DNA of 64,000 nt from Actinospica sp035552695. Lineage in GTDB: Bacteria; Actinomycetota; Actinomycetes; Streptomycetales; Catenulisporaceae. Position 1 is the stretch's first letter. Every line of letters starts with the position of its first letter. A program made the translations under genes and the position numbers. Below are positions 35,066 to 44,298 of the stretch, one piece after another. The DNA lies in NCBI RefSeq assembly GCF_035552695.1, contig NZ_DASZKT010000029.1, positions 62,001 through 126,000 of the forward strand, in the 5' to 3' direction. Under the pieces are notes generated by a model. That model saw nothing but the letters and a program-made list of their open reading frames with translations. It searched no databases and had not been told where the DNA came from.

Positions 35066-36351
35066 CAGGCGGTGTAGCCCGGGATCTGCTGGATCTGCGA
35101 CTGCGCCGAGCTCAGCGCCGCGCTCGGGCCGGACTGTCCGGCGAGCACGGAGGAGATCATCGTCTGCAGCACCTCGGAGATCTGCGGATAGACCGGGGAG
35201 CTCGGCCGGGAGACGGTGTCCGCGAAGACGGCCTGCTCGGCCTTGAAGTACGGGGCCGCGGCGTAGAGCGTGTCGTTGTACGCGCTCTTGTCACCGGGCG
35301 GGTCGCCGGCGGTCTGGGCACGCTGCTGCTCCGCCGCGACCGACGTCAGGTACTTGACGAACTCCACGTCGGCCGCCTGGTGCGCGCTCTTGCTCGCGAC
35401 CATCAGGTCGTCCCCGCCGAGGGCCGCGGCGGGCGTGCCGGCGGTGGAGGGGAACGGGATCCAGCCGATGTCGCTCTTCAGCGAGGCGAGCTTCAGCGTG
35501 CTGGCGTATTCGTACGGCCAGTTGAGCGCGAACGCCGTCTGCCCGGACTCCCAGGCGCTCTGCACGTTCGACTCCTGCCAGGAGCTCGCGGCCTGCGGGG
35601 TGACGGCGTCCTTGTGGATCGTGTCGTACATGAACTGCAGGGCCTGCTGGTTGGCCGCGGTGTTCAGGTTCGACAGGTCGAGCTTGCCGCCGAAGCCGCC
35701 GAGGAAGTCGATGAACGCGCAGACGGCGCCCTCGTACTTGTCGCCCTCCCAGGCGAAGCCCTCCTTGAGCGCGGAGTCCGACTTCATCGCGGCCTGCGCG
35801 TCGGAGACGAGTTCGGTGGCGCTGGTCGGCGCCGTCTTGACCAGGTCGGTGCGGTAGTAGACGCCCTCGGCGTTGATGTACCAGGGCACCCCGTAGAGCG
35901 TGCCGTTGTACTGGGCCGAGGCGACCTGGCCGGGGAAGTACTGCGAGGTGTCGAAGCCGGCGGACGAGAGGTTCTTGATGTATCCGGCCGCGGCGAACTG
36001 CGGGGCCCAGGTCACGTCGCCGTCCACCACGTCGAGCCCGGTCCCGGCCTGGAAACGCTGCTCGAGCTGGGTCAATTGGTTGGTGGATGACGCGTCCAGG
36101 TTGAAGACCTGGACTTTGATGTTCGGATACTGCTTCTCAAAGCCGGCGATGGCGGCATTCGTGGCCTGCCCCTCGGCGCCTAGTCCGTGGGTGGCGAAGA
36201 CGATGGTCTGCTGCGCGTTCGCGGAGGCCTGCGCGGCCGGCGTGCCCGAGGAGGAGCACGCGGCGGCCGTGCCGAGCAGGGCGGCGAGGGCGGCGGTATA
36301 GGCGGCGTTGCGGGCGAGGCGCCCGGGCTGCGCCTTCGAGAGGACGGTCAT
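35065..36351 (-). CDS. Sugar ABC transporter solute-binding lipoprotein
   Basis: This 428-residue protein has a lipoprotein signal with lipobox TAAAC (Cys near residue 32). It is a family-1 extracellular binding protein (FEKQYPNIKVQVF, LYGVPWYINAEGVYYRTDLV, FALNWPYEYAST). It resembles trehalose/maltose-type ThuE or LpqY-like binders, though specificity is not certain. ATG 36351 gives the proper signal peptide; the longer frame upstream is non-coding. It is first in the operon, with CGAANTAAT sites upstream. Confidence 0.9.
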   Translation of the reverse strand: MTVLSKAQPGRLARNAAYTAALAALLGTAAACSSSGTPAAQASANAQQTIVFATHGLGAEGQATNAAIAGFEKQYPNIKVQVFNLDASSTNQLTQLEQRFQAGTGLDVVDGDVTWAPQFAAAGYIKNLSSAGFDTSQYFPGQVASAQYNGTLYGVPWYINAEGVYYRTDLVKTAPTSATELVSDAQAAMKSDSALKEGFAWEGDKYEGAVCAFIDFLGGFGGKLDLSNLNTAANQQALQFMYDTIHKDAVTPQAASSWQESNVQSAWESGQTAFALNWPYEYASTLKLASLKSDIGWIPFPSTAGTPAAALGGDDLMVASKSAHQAADVEFVKYLTSVAAEQQRAQTAGDPPGDKSAYNDTLYAAAPYFKAEQAVFADTVSRPSSPVYPQISEVLQTMISSVLAGQSGPSAALSSAQSQIQQIPGYTA

Positions 36352-36821
36352 GCGGAGAAACACCTCACAGGTCAGGCCCGCCGCGCCGTTGCGTCGGTAC
36401 CGCCGGGGGCGTAGCGCCCGGCGCGGCGAGATCGGATGGCGAAAGCTCGTCAGATCTCTGTCACGGGTGGTGCTGGGATCGTGCGTGGCGTCCGTTCCGG
36501 GCACGCGCCGCCACCCGCCCGGGGCGGTACAAGTCCTGACGCCGCTTCAGCGCTTCTCAGGACCGTGCACGGGAATAACCGGAATGTAGTACCGGCGAAA
36601 ATATCCCGTCAACCACGTTGCCGGATCGTGACTTCGCAAGAAATCGTTCGTTTTCAAAGTAATCCTCGGATAAGGGCTCAGAGCTACTGGGCACTTCCTG
36701 TGATTTCGAAGTAATCACGTACCGCACGAACTCCCACCGGGACGTCCGGCGGATCCCGCCCGCCCCCTAGGAACTCTCAGCCGCGTAGTGCACAATCTCC
36801 GCAGAAAGGAAGGACCGGCCC
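36352..36821. other. 470-base control region between divergent genes
   Basis: This gap lies between the binding-protein start (36351) and the membrane-protein start (36822). I see no gene in it. The outer part (36640-36720) is AT-rich and holds the ROK-type sites. The inner part would be a leader of about 300 bases with some GC-rich pairing potential (CCGCCGGGGGCGTAGCGCCC), in which I recognise no known riboswitch. Confidence 0.6.
36650..36718. promoter_or_regulatory. Two ROK-type operator candidates
   Basis: GATTTCGAAGTAATC at 36702-36716 lies within an inverted repeat whose arms are GTGATT (36700-36705) and AATCAC (36713-36718). A second, weaker site GTTTTCAAAGTAATC is at 36650-36664. Both match the motif found before the ROK gene (28678-28743). 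I infer common control of the transport operon by the ROK repressor. Confidence 0.65.
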
Positions 36822-37916
36822 GTGACCATGCACGACTCGCGGACCCAGCCGCGGCCAGCTGCCCCTCACCCCATGCACTGGCTCGGCTACGCGGCGCTGT
36901 CCGGATGGCTGACCGGCCCGCTGCTCGCCTCGGGCTACTGGATGGCGAGCGGCGACGCGGACGACGGGCAGATCTCCTTCGGGCCGACGAGCTACCTGCT
37001 GCCCTTCGGCGGGCTGCTGCTGGTGTGGGCGGCGTTCGTGTGGATGACGCACAGCACGCTGGAGACCGGCTGGCGGGTCGCGGCGCGGCGGGCGACGACC
37101 GTGCTCGGCTTCGGCAGCGCCGGCTGGCTGCTCGCGCAGTTCCTCGGGCTGCCGGTCGGCTCGTCGATCAACGAGCTGGTCCTGGAGTGGGGCGCGCTGA
37201 CCCTGCCGTACCCGGCGGCGGCCGCGATCGTGCGGTGGCGCGCGGCGCGGCCGGCGGTGGCCGTGGCGGCCGCCGGCGCGGGCGCAGTCGCGGGCGCGGG
37301 GGACGCCGTGGTGCTCGCCTCGGCGAATCCGCGCTGGATCCGGCGCTACCGGACGCACGCGGTCGGCGCCGCCTGCCTCGCGATCATCGCGGGCGCCCTG
37401 GCGATCGAGAGCGTCGGCAACGGCCAGGCGCGCGCGGCGGACATGCCGGTCCGCGCCGCGAACGCGGAGCCCGCGGCCCCGGACGCGATGCTGCTGCTGG
37501 CGAAGGCCCCCAGCCGCTACCTGCCGAGCTCCTACAGCTACGTCGGCGGTGTGGCCACGATCAGCTACACGGGCCACGACACCCCCGCTCCGGCCGTCGA
37601 CGACCTCGAGGTGATCGTCTCGCCCGGCAAGAACTCACCGTGCGCGATCGACTGGGCCTCGGCGGATTTCTCAGCGGGATCCGGCGACCAACTCAGCTGC
37701 GCGCAAACCGCGAGCGATCTGTGGGTGGCCACTGATGACAGCGGTAATTATCTCTACATCGGCGAGCACGGCGGATACGACATTGCGCTCGCGGTGAACT
37801 CCGAGTCCGACGACCCGGTCTCGCCCGCCACGCTGCCGCAGCTCTTCGCCACGTTGCACGCCGCGGACTCCAGCCAGCGCGCGCTGCTCAACGCTGAAGA
37901 AGACACTCAATTCTGA
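36822..37916 (+). CDS. Multi-pass membrane protein of unknown function
   Basis: This 364-residue protein has four or five hydrophobic segments in the first 210 residues (for example SYLLPFGGLLLVWAAFVWMT and AVGAACLAIIAGALAIESVG). A soluble, probably extracellular, C-terminal domain of about 150 residues has two cysteines (NSPCAIDW, LSCAQTAS). I do not recognise the family. GTG 36822 is supported by AAAGGAAGG upstream; ATG 36828 is an alternative. It is divergent from the sugar-binding gene. Confidence 0.7.
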   Translation: MTMHDSRTQPRPAAPHPMHWLGYAALSGWLTGPLLASGYWMASGDADDGQISFGPTSYLLPFGGLLLVWAAFVWMTHSTLETGWRVAARRATTVLGFGSAGWLLAQFLGLPVGSSINELVLEWGALTLPYPAAAAIVRWRAARPAVAVAAAGAGAVAGAGDAVVLASANPRWIRRYRTHAVGAACLAIIAGALAIESVGNGQARAADMPVRAANAEPAAPDAMLLLAKAPSRYLPSSYSYVGGVATISYTGHDTPAPAVDDLEVIVSPGKNSPCAIDWASADFSAGSGDQLSCAQTASDLWVATDDSGNYLYIGEHGGYDIALAVNSESDDPVSPATLPQLFATLHAADSSQRALLNAEEDTQF

Positions 37917-38027
37917 CGGGTCGATATTTACCTCTACTCACATTTTGAAAACATTCAATCCGCATTCGGACGGCCGATTAACAACGCCCTCATGATTGTC
38001 TAATCCCGCGCCGACAGCCTGGTCGGC

Positions 38028-40247
38028 ATGGCGATCACGGCAACGGAAAACACCACGACCTCGGCGGGCGAGCCGCCGGGGCACACCCGATCCCGGTCCG
38101 TCCGTGCCTGGTTGTTCCCCCCGGACCAACCAGGCTGGGCCAGACCGGGCCTGCTCGCGGTGGCCGCGCTGGCCGCGCTCGTCTTCACCTGGGGCGCGTT
38201 CCACACTGCCACCAACAACTTCTACGCGGCGGACGCCCGCAGCATGTCGATGAGCTGGAAGAACCTCCTCTACGGCTCCTTCGACCCTGCGGGTTCGGTC
38301 ACCATCGACAAGCTCTGGGGCTTCCTCTGGCCGCAGGCGATCTCGATCAAGATCTTCGGCTATCACGCCTGGGCGCTGGCGCTGCCGGAGGCGATCGAGG
38401 GCGTCATCAGCGTCCTGGTTCTCTACCGGCTGGCCCGGCGGTGGACCGGACGCTGCGACGTCGCGCTGCTGTCGGCGGGGCTGTTCACCCTCACCCCGAT
38501 CGTGGCGGCCACCTTCGGCCACTCAGGTCTCGAGGACAACGCCCTGACGATGTGTCTGATCCTGGCCACCGACGCGTTCCAGCGCGCGGTGAACGAGGGC
38601 AGGCTCAGGGCTCTCGCGCTTTCCGGGTTCTGGATCGGCATGGCCTTCCAGACGAAGATGGTGCAGGCCTGGACGGTCGTGCCGGTCTTCGGACTGGTCT
38701 ACCTCATCTGCGCGCCGCATCCGCTGCTCAGGCGGATCAAGCACACGCTGGTCTTCGGCGCGGTCACGGTCGTCGCCTCGCTCTGGCTGATGGTCATCGT
38801 GCAGCTGACCCCGGCGGCGGACCGTCCGTTCATCGACGGATCGAACGGCACGAACAACATCTTCACGATGGTGTTCGACTACAACTTCACCTCCCGGTTC
38901 GGCTCGGTCACCGGCACCACGAGCGGCGGCAGCTTCGGTGGCGGCGGCAACGACTGGGGCAAGCTGTTCGGCGCGAGCTTCGGCTCGCAGATCGGCTGGC
39001 TCTACCCGCTGGCCCTGATCGCGCTGGTCTTCGGCCTGATCAAGGCGCGCGGCGCCGGACGGGCCGACGGCGTGCGCGCGGGCTACCTGATGTGGGCCGG
39101 CACGCTCGGCATCACGGCGCTCGCGTTCAGCGCGGGCACCATCCCGCACTCGCAGTACATGACGGTGCTCGCTCCCGGCCTCGCCGCCCTGGGCGCGGCC
39201 GGCATCGTCGGACTGTTCCGGGCCTTCCGGGACGACGACAGGCTCGGCTGGCTGCTGATCGTGGCGATCGCCGCGACGGTCGCCTGGGCCACGCACCTCT
39301 CGTACGAGAACACCGTGTTCCTCGGCTGGCTGCCGCCGCTGGTCATCGCGCTCGGCCTGGCCTCGATCCTGCTGCTGGTCGCGTACCGGATCAAGCGGAT
39401 CGGCAAGGTGCTGGCCGTGGGCATCGTGCTCGGCACCATGGCGATGGTCGCGACCCCCGCCGCCTGGGCGCTGTCCACCCTCGACACCTCGGCCGGGTAC
39501 AACGGCACGTCGATCAACGCGGCGGCCGGCCCGTACTCCGGTCAGTTCGGCAGCGCCGGACGCACCGGCGGCGGAGGCGGCGGCACGCCCGGCGGGTCGA
39601 GCGGCTCCGGCGGTCCCGGCGGCACGACGGGCCGGTTCCCCGGCGGTTCGGGCAGCGGCAGCGGCGGCGCACCGAGCGGCGGCTTCCCCGGCTCCTCGTC
39701 GAGCGGTTCGGGCTCGAGCAACTCGAACAGCGGCGCCCCCAGCGGCGGCCTCCCCGGCTCGTCCAGCAGCTCCGGCTCCGGCAGCACGTCCGGCCGTACC
39801 GGAGCGCCGAGCGGCGGCGGAGGGGGCGGAGGGGGCGGAGGCGGCACGCCGGGCGGCAGCGGGAGCACGCTCACCAGCTCCGAGCAGCAGCTGGTGACGT
39901 ACCTGAAGGCCCATCAGGGCAGCGCCAAGTACCTGTTCGCGGTGATGAGCTCGGGTGACGCCGAGGACTACATCGCCAACGCGGGCGCCTCGGTCCTGCC
40001 GGTCGGCGGGTTCAGCGGCAACAACGGCTACCCCTCGCTGGCCCAGTTCAAGGAGCTGGTCGCGAACGGCGAGCTGAAGTACGTCCTGATCAGCAGCTCC
40101 GGAGGCATGGGCGGCGGCATGGGCGGCACGAGCTCGACCGCCACCTCGGCGATCGAGTCCTGGGTGAAGGCCAACTGCAAGACGGTCTCGTCCTCGGCCT
40201 ACGGCGGTTCGAGCGTGGGCACGCTGTACGTGTGCGGCTCCGGCTGA
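38028..40247 (+). CDS. GT39-type membrane glycosyltransferase with glycine-rich insert
   Basis: This 739-residue protein has an ArnT/PMT-like membrane domain of about 500 residues with the family features FYAADARSMSMSWKNLLYGS and GSVTIDKLWGFLWPQAISIK. It probably moves a sugar from a polyprenyl phosphate carrier to an extracellular acceptor. A Gly/Ser/Pro-rich stretch (about residues 505-615) links to an extracellular C-terminal domain of about 120 residues ending in VCGSG. The layout matches YkcB-like actinobacterial proteins. ATG 38028 is used, with no strong ribosome site. Confidence 0.88.
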   Translation: MAITATENTTTSAGEPPGHTRSRSVRAWLFPPDQPGWARPGLLAVAALAALVFTWGAFHTATNNFYAADARSMSMSWKNLLYGSFDPAGSVTIDKLWGFLWPQAISIKIFGYHAWALALPEAIEGVISVLVLYRLARRWTGRCDVALLSAGLFTLTPIVAATFGHSGLEDNALTMCLILATDAFQRAVNEGRLRALALSGFWIGMAFQTKMVQAWTVVPVFGLVYLICAPHPLLRRIKHTLVFGAVTVVASLWLMVIVQLTPAADRPFIDGSNGTNNIFTMVFDYNFTSRFGSVTGTTSGGSFGGGGNDWGKLFGASFGSQIGWLYPLALIALVFGLIKARGAGRADGVRAGYLMWAGTLGITALAFSAGTIPHSQYMTVLAPGLAALGAAGIVGLFRAFRDDDRLGWLLIVAIAATVAWATHLSYENTVFLGWLPPLVIALGLASILLLVAYRIKRIGKVLAVGIVLGTMAMVATPAAWALSTLDTSAGYNGTSINAAAGPYSGQFGSAGRTGGGGGGTPGGSSGSGGPGGTTGRFPGGSGSGSGGAPSGGFPGSSSSGSGSSNSNSGAPSGGLPGSSSSSGSGSTSGRTGAPSGGGGGGGGGGGTPGGSGSTLTSSEQQLVTYLKAHQGSAKYLFAVMSSGDAEDYIANAGASVLPVGGFSGNNGYPSLAQFKELVANGELKYVLISSSGGMGGGMGGTSSTATSAIESWVKANCKTVSSSAYGGSSVGTLYVCGSG
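39541..39870 (+). repeat. Gly/Ser/Pro low-complexity repeat inside the GT39-type gene
   Basis: The codons encode degenerate units such as GGTPGGSSGSGGPGG, APSGGFPGSSSSGS and APSGGLPGSSSSSG, ending in a run of GGGGGGGGGG. It separates the membrane domain from the C-terminal domain. The DNA is simple-sequence GGC/GGA repeats prone to slippage, and the repeat number may vary among strains. Confidence 0.85.
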
Positions 40248-40363
40248 GCCGCGAGCGGTAGTCGGCGTTGACGGCGGGCGGCCGAGGGTCGCCCGCCGTC
40301 GGCGTTCGCCGGGAATCGGGATAAATCGTGGCCGCGGGGTCCCGCGTATGCCACTCTTGGCGC

Positions 40364-40570
40364 ATGAGCGAAGCTGAACACGATCAGGCCGAGCCGGCCG
40401 ATTCCGCGGAGACCGAGCAGGACGAGGTCAAGCGGAAGTTCCGGGAGGCGCTGGAGCGCAAGCAGGCACTGCGGCATCGCACCGAGACGGCCGCCGGGAC
40501 CTCCGGCAAGGCGCACGGGGCCCACGGACAGGCGGGCGGCAAGCGCTCCTTCCGCCGCAAGTCCGGCTGA
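40364..40570 (+). CDS. DUF5302 small protein
   Basis: This 68-residue hydrophilic protein has an acidic N-terminus, the segment DEVKRKFREALERKQAL, and a basic C-terminus GGKRSFRRKSG. These are the hallmarks of the actinobacterial DUF5302 family, whose role is unknown. It is monocistronic between the GT39-type gene and the PH-domain pair. Confidence 0.88.
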   Translation: MSEAEHDQAEPADSAETEQDEVKRKFREALERKQALRHRTETAAGTSGKAHGAHGQAGGKRSFRRKSG

Positions 40571-40640
40571 GGCCCGGGCAGCGGGTCGGCGGGCCAGCGG
40601 GCCCGCGCACTGGGAAAACCCCCTGTGGCACGCTGAATCC

Positions 40641-41156
40641 ATGACGGAGACAGGGGTGGCGGCTCAGGAGACACCGCCGGGTCTGCGCGCGCCGCGCAAC
40701 CTGGTGAGCCGCCGGGCGATCTGGTACTGGACGACGGTCTCGACGATCGGGGCCGTCGTCCTCGTCGGTATCGAGACCGGGATCGCGGCGTTGTGCGGCT
40801 TCGGTTCGGCCTGGTGGATCGCGATCGGGGCCACCGCGTTCCTGCTGGCGGTCCGGGTGCTGGTGATGCCGCGCTGGCGCTACCGCGTGCACCGCTGGGA
40901 GGTCACCCAGGACGCGCTCTACACCCGGACGGGCTGGTTCTCCGTGCGCTGGCGGATCGCGCCGATCAGCCGGATCCAGACGATCGACACCGAGCGCGGC
41001 CTGCCGGAGCGGATCTTCGGGCTGGCCAACGTGACCGCGACCACGGCGTCCGCGGCCGGGCACATCAAGATCCACGGCCTCGACCTGGCGACGGCGGAGA
41101 AACTGCAGGCCGAACTCTCCCTCGTCACCGCCGGCATCCCGGGCGACGCGACGTGA
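40641..41156 (+). CDS. Bacterial PH-domain membrane protein (YdbS-like)
   Basis: This 171-residue protein has two membrane helices (about 30-80) followed by one bPH2 domain (RYRVHRWEVTQDALYTRTGW, IAPISRIQTIDTERG). YdbS/YdbT pairs of Bacillus protect against bacteriocins such as amylocyclicin; the role in actinobacteria is not established. Its stop overlaps the GTG of the next gene (GTGA), so translation is coupled. Confidence 0.87.
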   Translation: MTETGVAAQETPPGLRAPRNLVSRRAIWYWTTVSTIGAVVLVGIETGIAALCGFGSAWWIAIGATAFLLAVRVLVMPRWRYRVHRWEVTQDALYTRTGWFSVRWRIAPISRIQTIDTERGLPERIFGLANVTATTASAAGHIKIHGLDLATAEKLQAELSLVTAGIPGDAT

Positions 41157-42748
41157 GCGCCGAGACGATCGCGGTTCCCGCTCCACCTCAGGGCGTTCCC
41201 TCCCCCGACGCCTGGCTGCGGCTGAGCCCGCGCGCCCTCGCCGTACGCCCGATCACCGACCTGCTGCGCTCCGCACCCGTGCTGATCGGCCTGCTCTACG
41301 AGGGCACGCGCGGCGGCCACCAGAACTACTGGGGGCTGTGCGTCGGCGCGTTCGCCGTGCTGGCCGGGATCTGGCGCTGGTTCGGTACGAAATACCAGGT
41401 CACCGACGATCGCGTGTACATCAGGCGCGGCCTGCTCTCGCCGCGGGTGCTCTCGGCACCGCGCGCCGGCGTGCGCAGTGTGGATCTGACGGCGCATGTG
41501 ATGTACCGGCTGCTCGGCGTCGCCCGGGTGAAGATCGGCACGGGACGCAACGACCGGCGCGAGGGCGAGAACTTCCACCTCGACGCGCTGAGCGTCGCCG
41601 ACGCCGAGGCCCTGCGCTCACTGCTGCTGGCCGCCCCGCGAACGCGCGGCGCGGCGCGCGTCTCCGTCGGAGACACCGACGCCGACACCGCCACTGCCGC
41701 CCGTGCCGTCCCGCCGCCCGAGTCCGAGATCGTCCGGCTGCGGGCCTCCTGGATCCGCTTCGCGCCACTCACGTTGACCGGCCTGGTCATCCTCGGCGTG
41801 CTGGTCGGTTTCGTGACGAACGCCGAGCACGACGCGGGCGTGGACCTGGCCGCGCTCGGACCGGTGCATTCGGGCATCCACGACGTGACACGCATGTCCT
41901 TGGCCGAATCGATACCGGTCGGCAGCCTGGCGGTCGTGCTCGGCCTGGTGACCGTCTCAGTGCTCGGATACATCGCGGTGTTCTGGAACTTCCGCCTCGT
42001 GCGCACCGGGACGGGCTCGCTGCGGGTGACGCGCGGGCTGCTCTCCACGCGTGCGACGACGATCGACGAGGCCCGGCTGCGCGGCGTCGAGATCAGCGAG
42101 CCGCTCTCGCTGCGGGCGGCGAAGGGCGCGCGCTGCATCGCGATCACCACCGGCCTGCGCGCGGGCGGCGGCGCCGAGCGCGGTGGTTCGGTGCTGTTGC
42201 CGCCCGCGCCGCGCGCGGTCGCGGATCGGGTCGCGGCCGAGATCCTGGGCGTGCCGGCCGAAATCTGCTCGATGGAACTCCCCGCACACGGCCGCGCGGC
42301 GCTTCGGCGACGGGAGACTCGGGCCGTCGCGCCGATCCTCGTGCTCTACGCCGCTTCGCAGACAACACTGCTCGCCCTCGGCGTTCGCCTTCCCTACTGG
42401 GCGCTTGTGATCCTCGTCATAGCGCTGGTCCTCGGATTCCTCATCGCACGGGACCGGTACCGCGGGCTCGGGCACCGGCTCGTCGGTGACTGGATCGTGC
42501 TGAGCACCGGCAGCCTCGTACGCCGCCGCAGCATCCTGAACGTGCGCGGCGTGATCGGCTGGCAGTTGCGGCAGACGTGGTTCCAGCGCAGGCGTGATCT
42601 GGTGACGATGACCGTGACGACCGCCGCGGGCAAGCAGCGCTACTCAGTCGCCGACGTGCCGATGACCGAGGCGCTGGCCTTCGCCGCCGCCGCAACGCCG
42701 GATCTGGTGCCGCAGTTCCTGGCTCCGTACGCAGGCCACGCGGCTTAG
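41153..42748 (+). CDS. PH-domain membrane protein (YdbT-like, three bPH2 domains)
   Basis: This 531-residue protein has paired membrane helices alternating with bPH2 domains. The first is near residues 75-145 (YQVTDDRVYIRRGLLSPRVL), the second near 285-360 (GSLRVTRGLLSTRATTIDEA) and the third near 440-510 (DWIVLSTGSLVRRRSILNVR). It forms a unit with the YdbS-like protein through the GTGA overlap. An envelope-protection role is suggested only by homology. Confidence 0.87.
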   Translation: MSAETIAVPAPPQGVPSPDAWLRLSPRALAVRPITDLLRSAPVLIGLLYEGTRGGHQNYWGLCVGAFAVLAGIWRWFGTKYQVTDDRVYIRRGLLSPRVLSAPRAGVRSVDLTAHVMYRLLGVARVKIGTGRNDRREGENFHLDALSVADAEALRSLLLAAPRTRGAARVSVGDTDADTATAARAVPPPESEIVRLRASWIRFAPLTLTGLVILGVLVGFVTNAEHDAGVDLAALGPVHSGIHDVTRMSLAESIPVGSLAVVLGLVTVSVLGYIAVFWNFRLVRTGTGSLRVTRGLLSTRATTIDEARLRGVEISEPLSLRAAKGARCIAITTGLRAGGGAERGGSVLLPPAPRAVADRVAAEILGVPAEICSMELPAHGRAALRRRETRAVAPILVLYAASQTTLLALGVRLPYWALVILVIALVLGFLIARDRYRGLGHRLVGDWIVLSTGSLVRRRSILNVRGVIGWQLRQTWFQRRRDLVTMTVTTAAGKQRYSVADVPMTEALAFAAAATPDLVPQFLAPYAGHAA

Positions 42749-42766
42749 GCTGCTAACGTGGGTCCC

Positions 42767-43339
42767 ATGTTGCTCTTCGCCACCGCGGGGGAATGGGAAA
42801 GCTGGCTCGAGAACCAGCCGGCCGATTCGCCGGGCCTGTGGCTCAAGCTCGCGAAGAAGGGCAGCGAGACACCGAGCATCGACTACGCGACCGCGCTGGA
42901 ATCGGCGCTGTGCTTCGGCTGGATCGACGGTCAGAAACGTCCGTACGACGAGTCGTTCTGGCTGCAGCGCTTCACCCCGCGCACGGCGCGCAGCAAGTGG
43001 TCGCGGATCAACCGGGACCGTGCGACGGCCCTGATCGAGGCCGGGCGGATGCGGCCGGGCGGGCTGCGCGAGGTGGAGCGGGCGCGCGAGGACGGCCGCT
43101 GGGAGGCCGCGTATCCGAGCCAGAGCGGGGCCACCGTGCCGGAGGACCTGCAGGCGGCGCTGGATGCCGAACCGCGTGCCGCGGAGTTCTTCGCGACCCT
43201 CGACAGCGCCAACCGGTACGCCGTGCTCTACCGCGTGCATGCGGCTAAGCGCGCTGATACGCGGGCCAAGCGCATCGAGAAGTTCGTCGCGATGCTGAAC
43301 GCGCACGAGACCATCCATCCGCGCCGCGACGCGAAATAA
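42767..43339 (+). CDS. YdeI/OmpD-associated family protein
   Basis: This 190-residue protein matches the YdeI family: EWESWLENQPADSPGLWLKL, IDYATALESALCFGWIDGQK and FTPRTARSKWSRINRDRATA. A C-terminal helical part follows with AKRADTRAKRIEKFVAMLNA. The function is unknown. ATG 42767 is used; GTG 42758 is possible, with a TAGGCT 6 bases upstream that would suit a leaderless message. Confidence 0.88.
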   Translation: MLLFATAGEWESWLENQPADSPGLWLKLAKKGSETPSIDYATALESALCFGWIDGQKRPYDESFWLQRFTPRTARSKWSRINRDRATALIEAGRMRPGGLREVERAREDGRWEAAYPSQSGATVPEDLQAALDAEPRAAEFFATLDSANRYAVLYRVHAAKRADTRAKRIEKFVAMLNAHETIHPRRDAK

Positions 43340-43380
43340 ATCCGTGGCGCTCCGCTCCCCCGGGACGGAAAAATCAGTTC

Positions 43381-44220
43381 ATGGACACCTCTTCCGTTTC
43401 CGTGGACCCTGACCTGCCCGAGGACCTGCCCGAGTTCGACGCGCACATCGACGGCTGGTATTCGGACCATTACAACGAGGTCGACCGGCTGAGCGTGAAC
43501 GCCTACGGCCGCCTCGAGCTCGAACGCACCAAGGAACTGCTGCTGCGGTTCCTGCCACCGGCTCCGGCGCGCGTTCTGGATGTCGGCGGCGGCCCCGGCG
43601 TGTACGCGGCCTGGCTCGTCTCGCTCGGTTACCGGGTCACGCTCGTCGACCCGGTGGCGCGGCACCGCGAGCAGGCGAGCGCGCACGGTACCTTCGCGGT
43701 CGAGGACGGCGACGCCAGAGCCCTGACCGCGCTCGACGCGTCGGTCGACGCCGTGCTGATGCTGGGCCCGCTCTACCATCTCGTCGACCCGGCCGACCGC
43801 GCCCGCGCGCTCGCCGAGTCCCGCCGCGTGACCCGAGGGGGCGGCGTGATCGCGGCCGCCTTCATCTCGCGGCACGCGCCGATCATCGACCTGGCCGCGA
43901 AGGCGCGCATCAACGACGACGAGATGGTCGAGCACCTTCGTCGGCTGAGGCACACGGGAGACAACGATCCGGCCACCGGCTTCACCGTCGCGTACTTCCA
44001 CACGGTGGCGGAGATCCGCGCGGATTTCGGCGCGGCGGGGCTCGGCGATCCGGCGGTCTACGGGATCGAGGGCCCGCTGGTGCCGCTGCTGGCGAGCGGT
44101 CTCGTCGAGGACCGGCCGGAGTTGTTCGAGTCGGCCGTGCGCGCCGCGCGCCTGGTGGAGGACGACCCGGCCTTGCTCGCCGCGAGCTCGCACCTGCTCG
44201 GCGTTGCCCGTGCCGTTTGA
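43381..44220 (+). CDS. Class I SAM-dependent methyltransferase
   Basis: This 279-residue protein has motif I VLDVGGGPGVYA, motif II VTLVDPVA, and AVLMLGPLYHLVDPADRARA as motif IV. It has an unusually long C-terminal helical part. The substrate is unknown. It stands alone, 42 bases after the YdeI-like gene and in the same direction. Confidence 0.88.
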   Translation: MDTSSVSVDPDLPEDLPEFDAHIDGWYSDHYNEVDRLSVNAYGRLELERTKELLLRFLPPAPARVLDVGGGPGVYAAWLVSLGYRVTLVDPVARHREQASAHGTFAVEDGDARALTALDASVDAVLMLGPLYHLVDPADRARALAESRRVTRGGGVIAAAFISRHAPIIDLAAKARINDDEMVEHLRRLRHTGDNDPATGFTVAYFHTVAEIRADFGAAGLGDPAVYGIEGPLVPLLASGLVEDRPELFESAVRAARLVEDDPALLAASSHLLGVARAV

Positions 44221-44298
44221 CGCACCGTCAGGCGCGGCCGGCCGCCGGCCAGCGTCCGTATCCTGGACCGAGTCTCAGGGCCGTGGCACCCTGATGAG

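Noticed and set aside
38523..39914. 463-codon open frame antisense to the GT39-type gene
   Set aside because: Composition is that of a third-position shadow, and the plus-strand membrane protein has clear family motifs.
41338..42489. 383-codon frame overlapping the YdbT-like gene on the same strand
   Set aside because: It is an out-of-frame shadow. The 41153-42748 frame has three PH domains and membrane helices.
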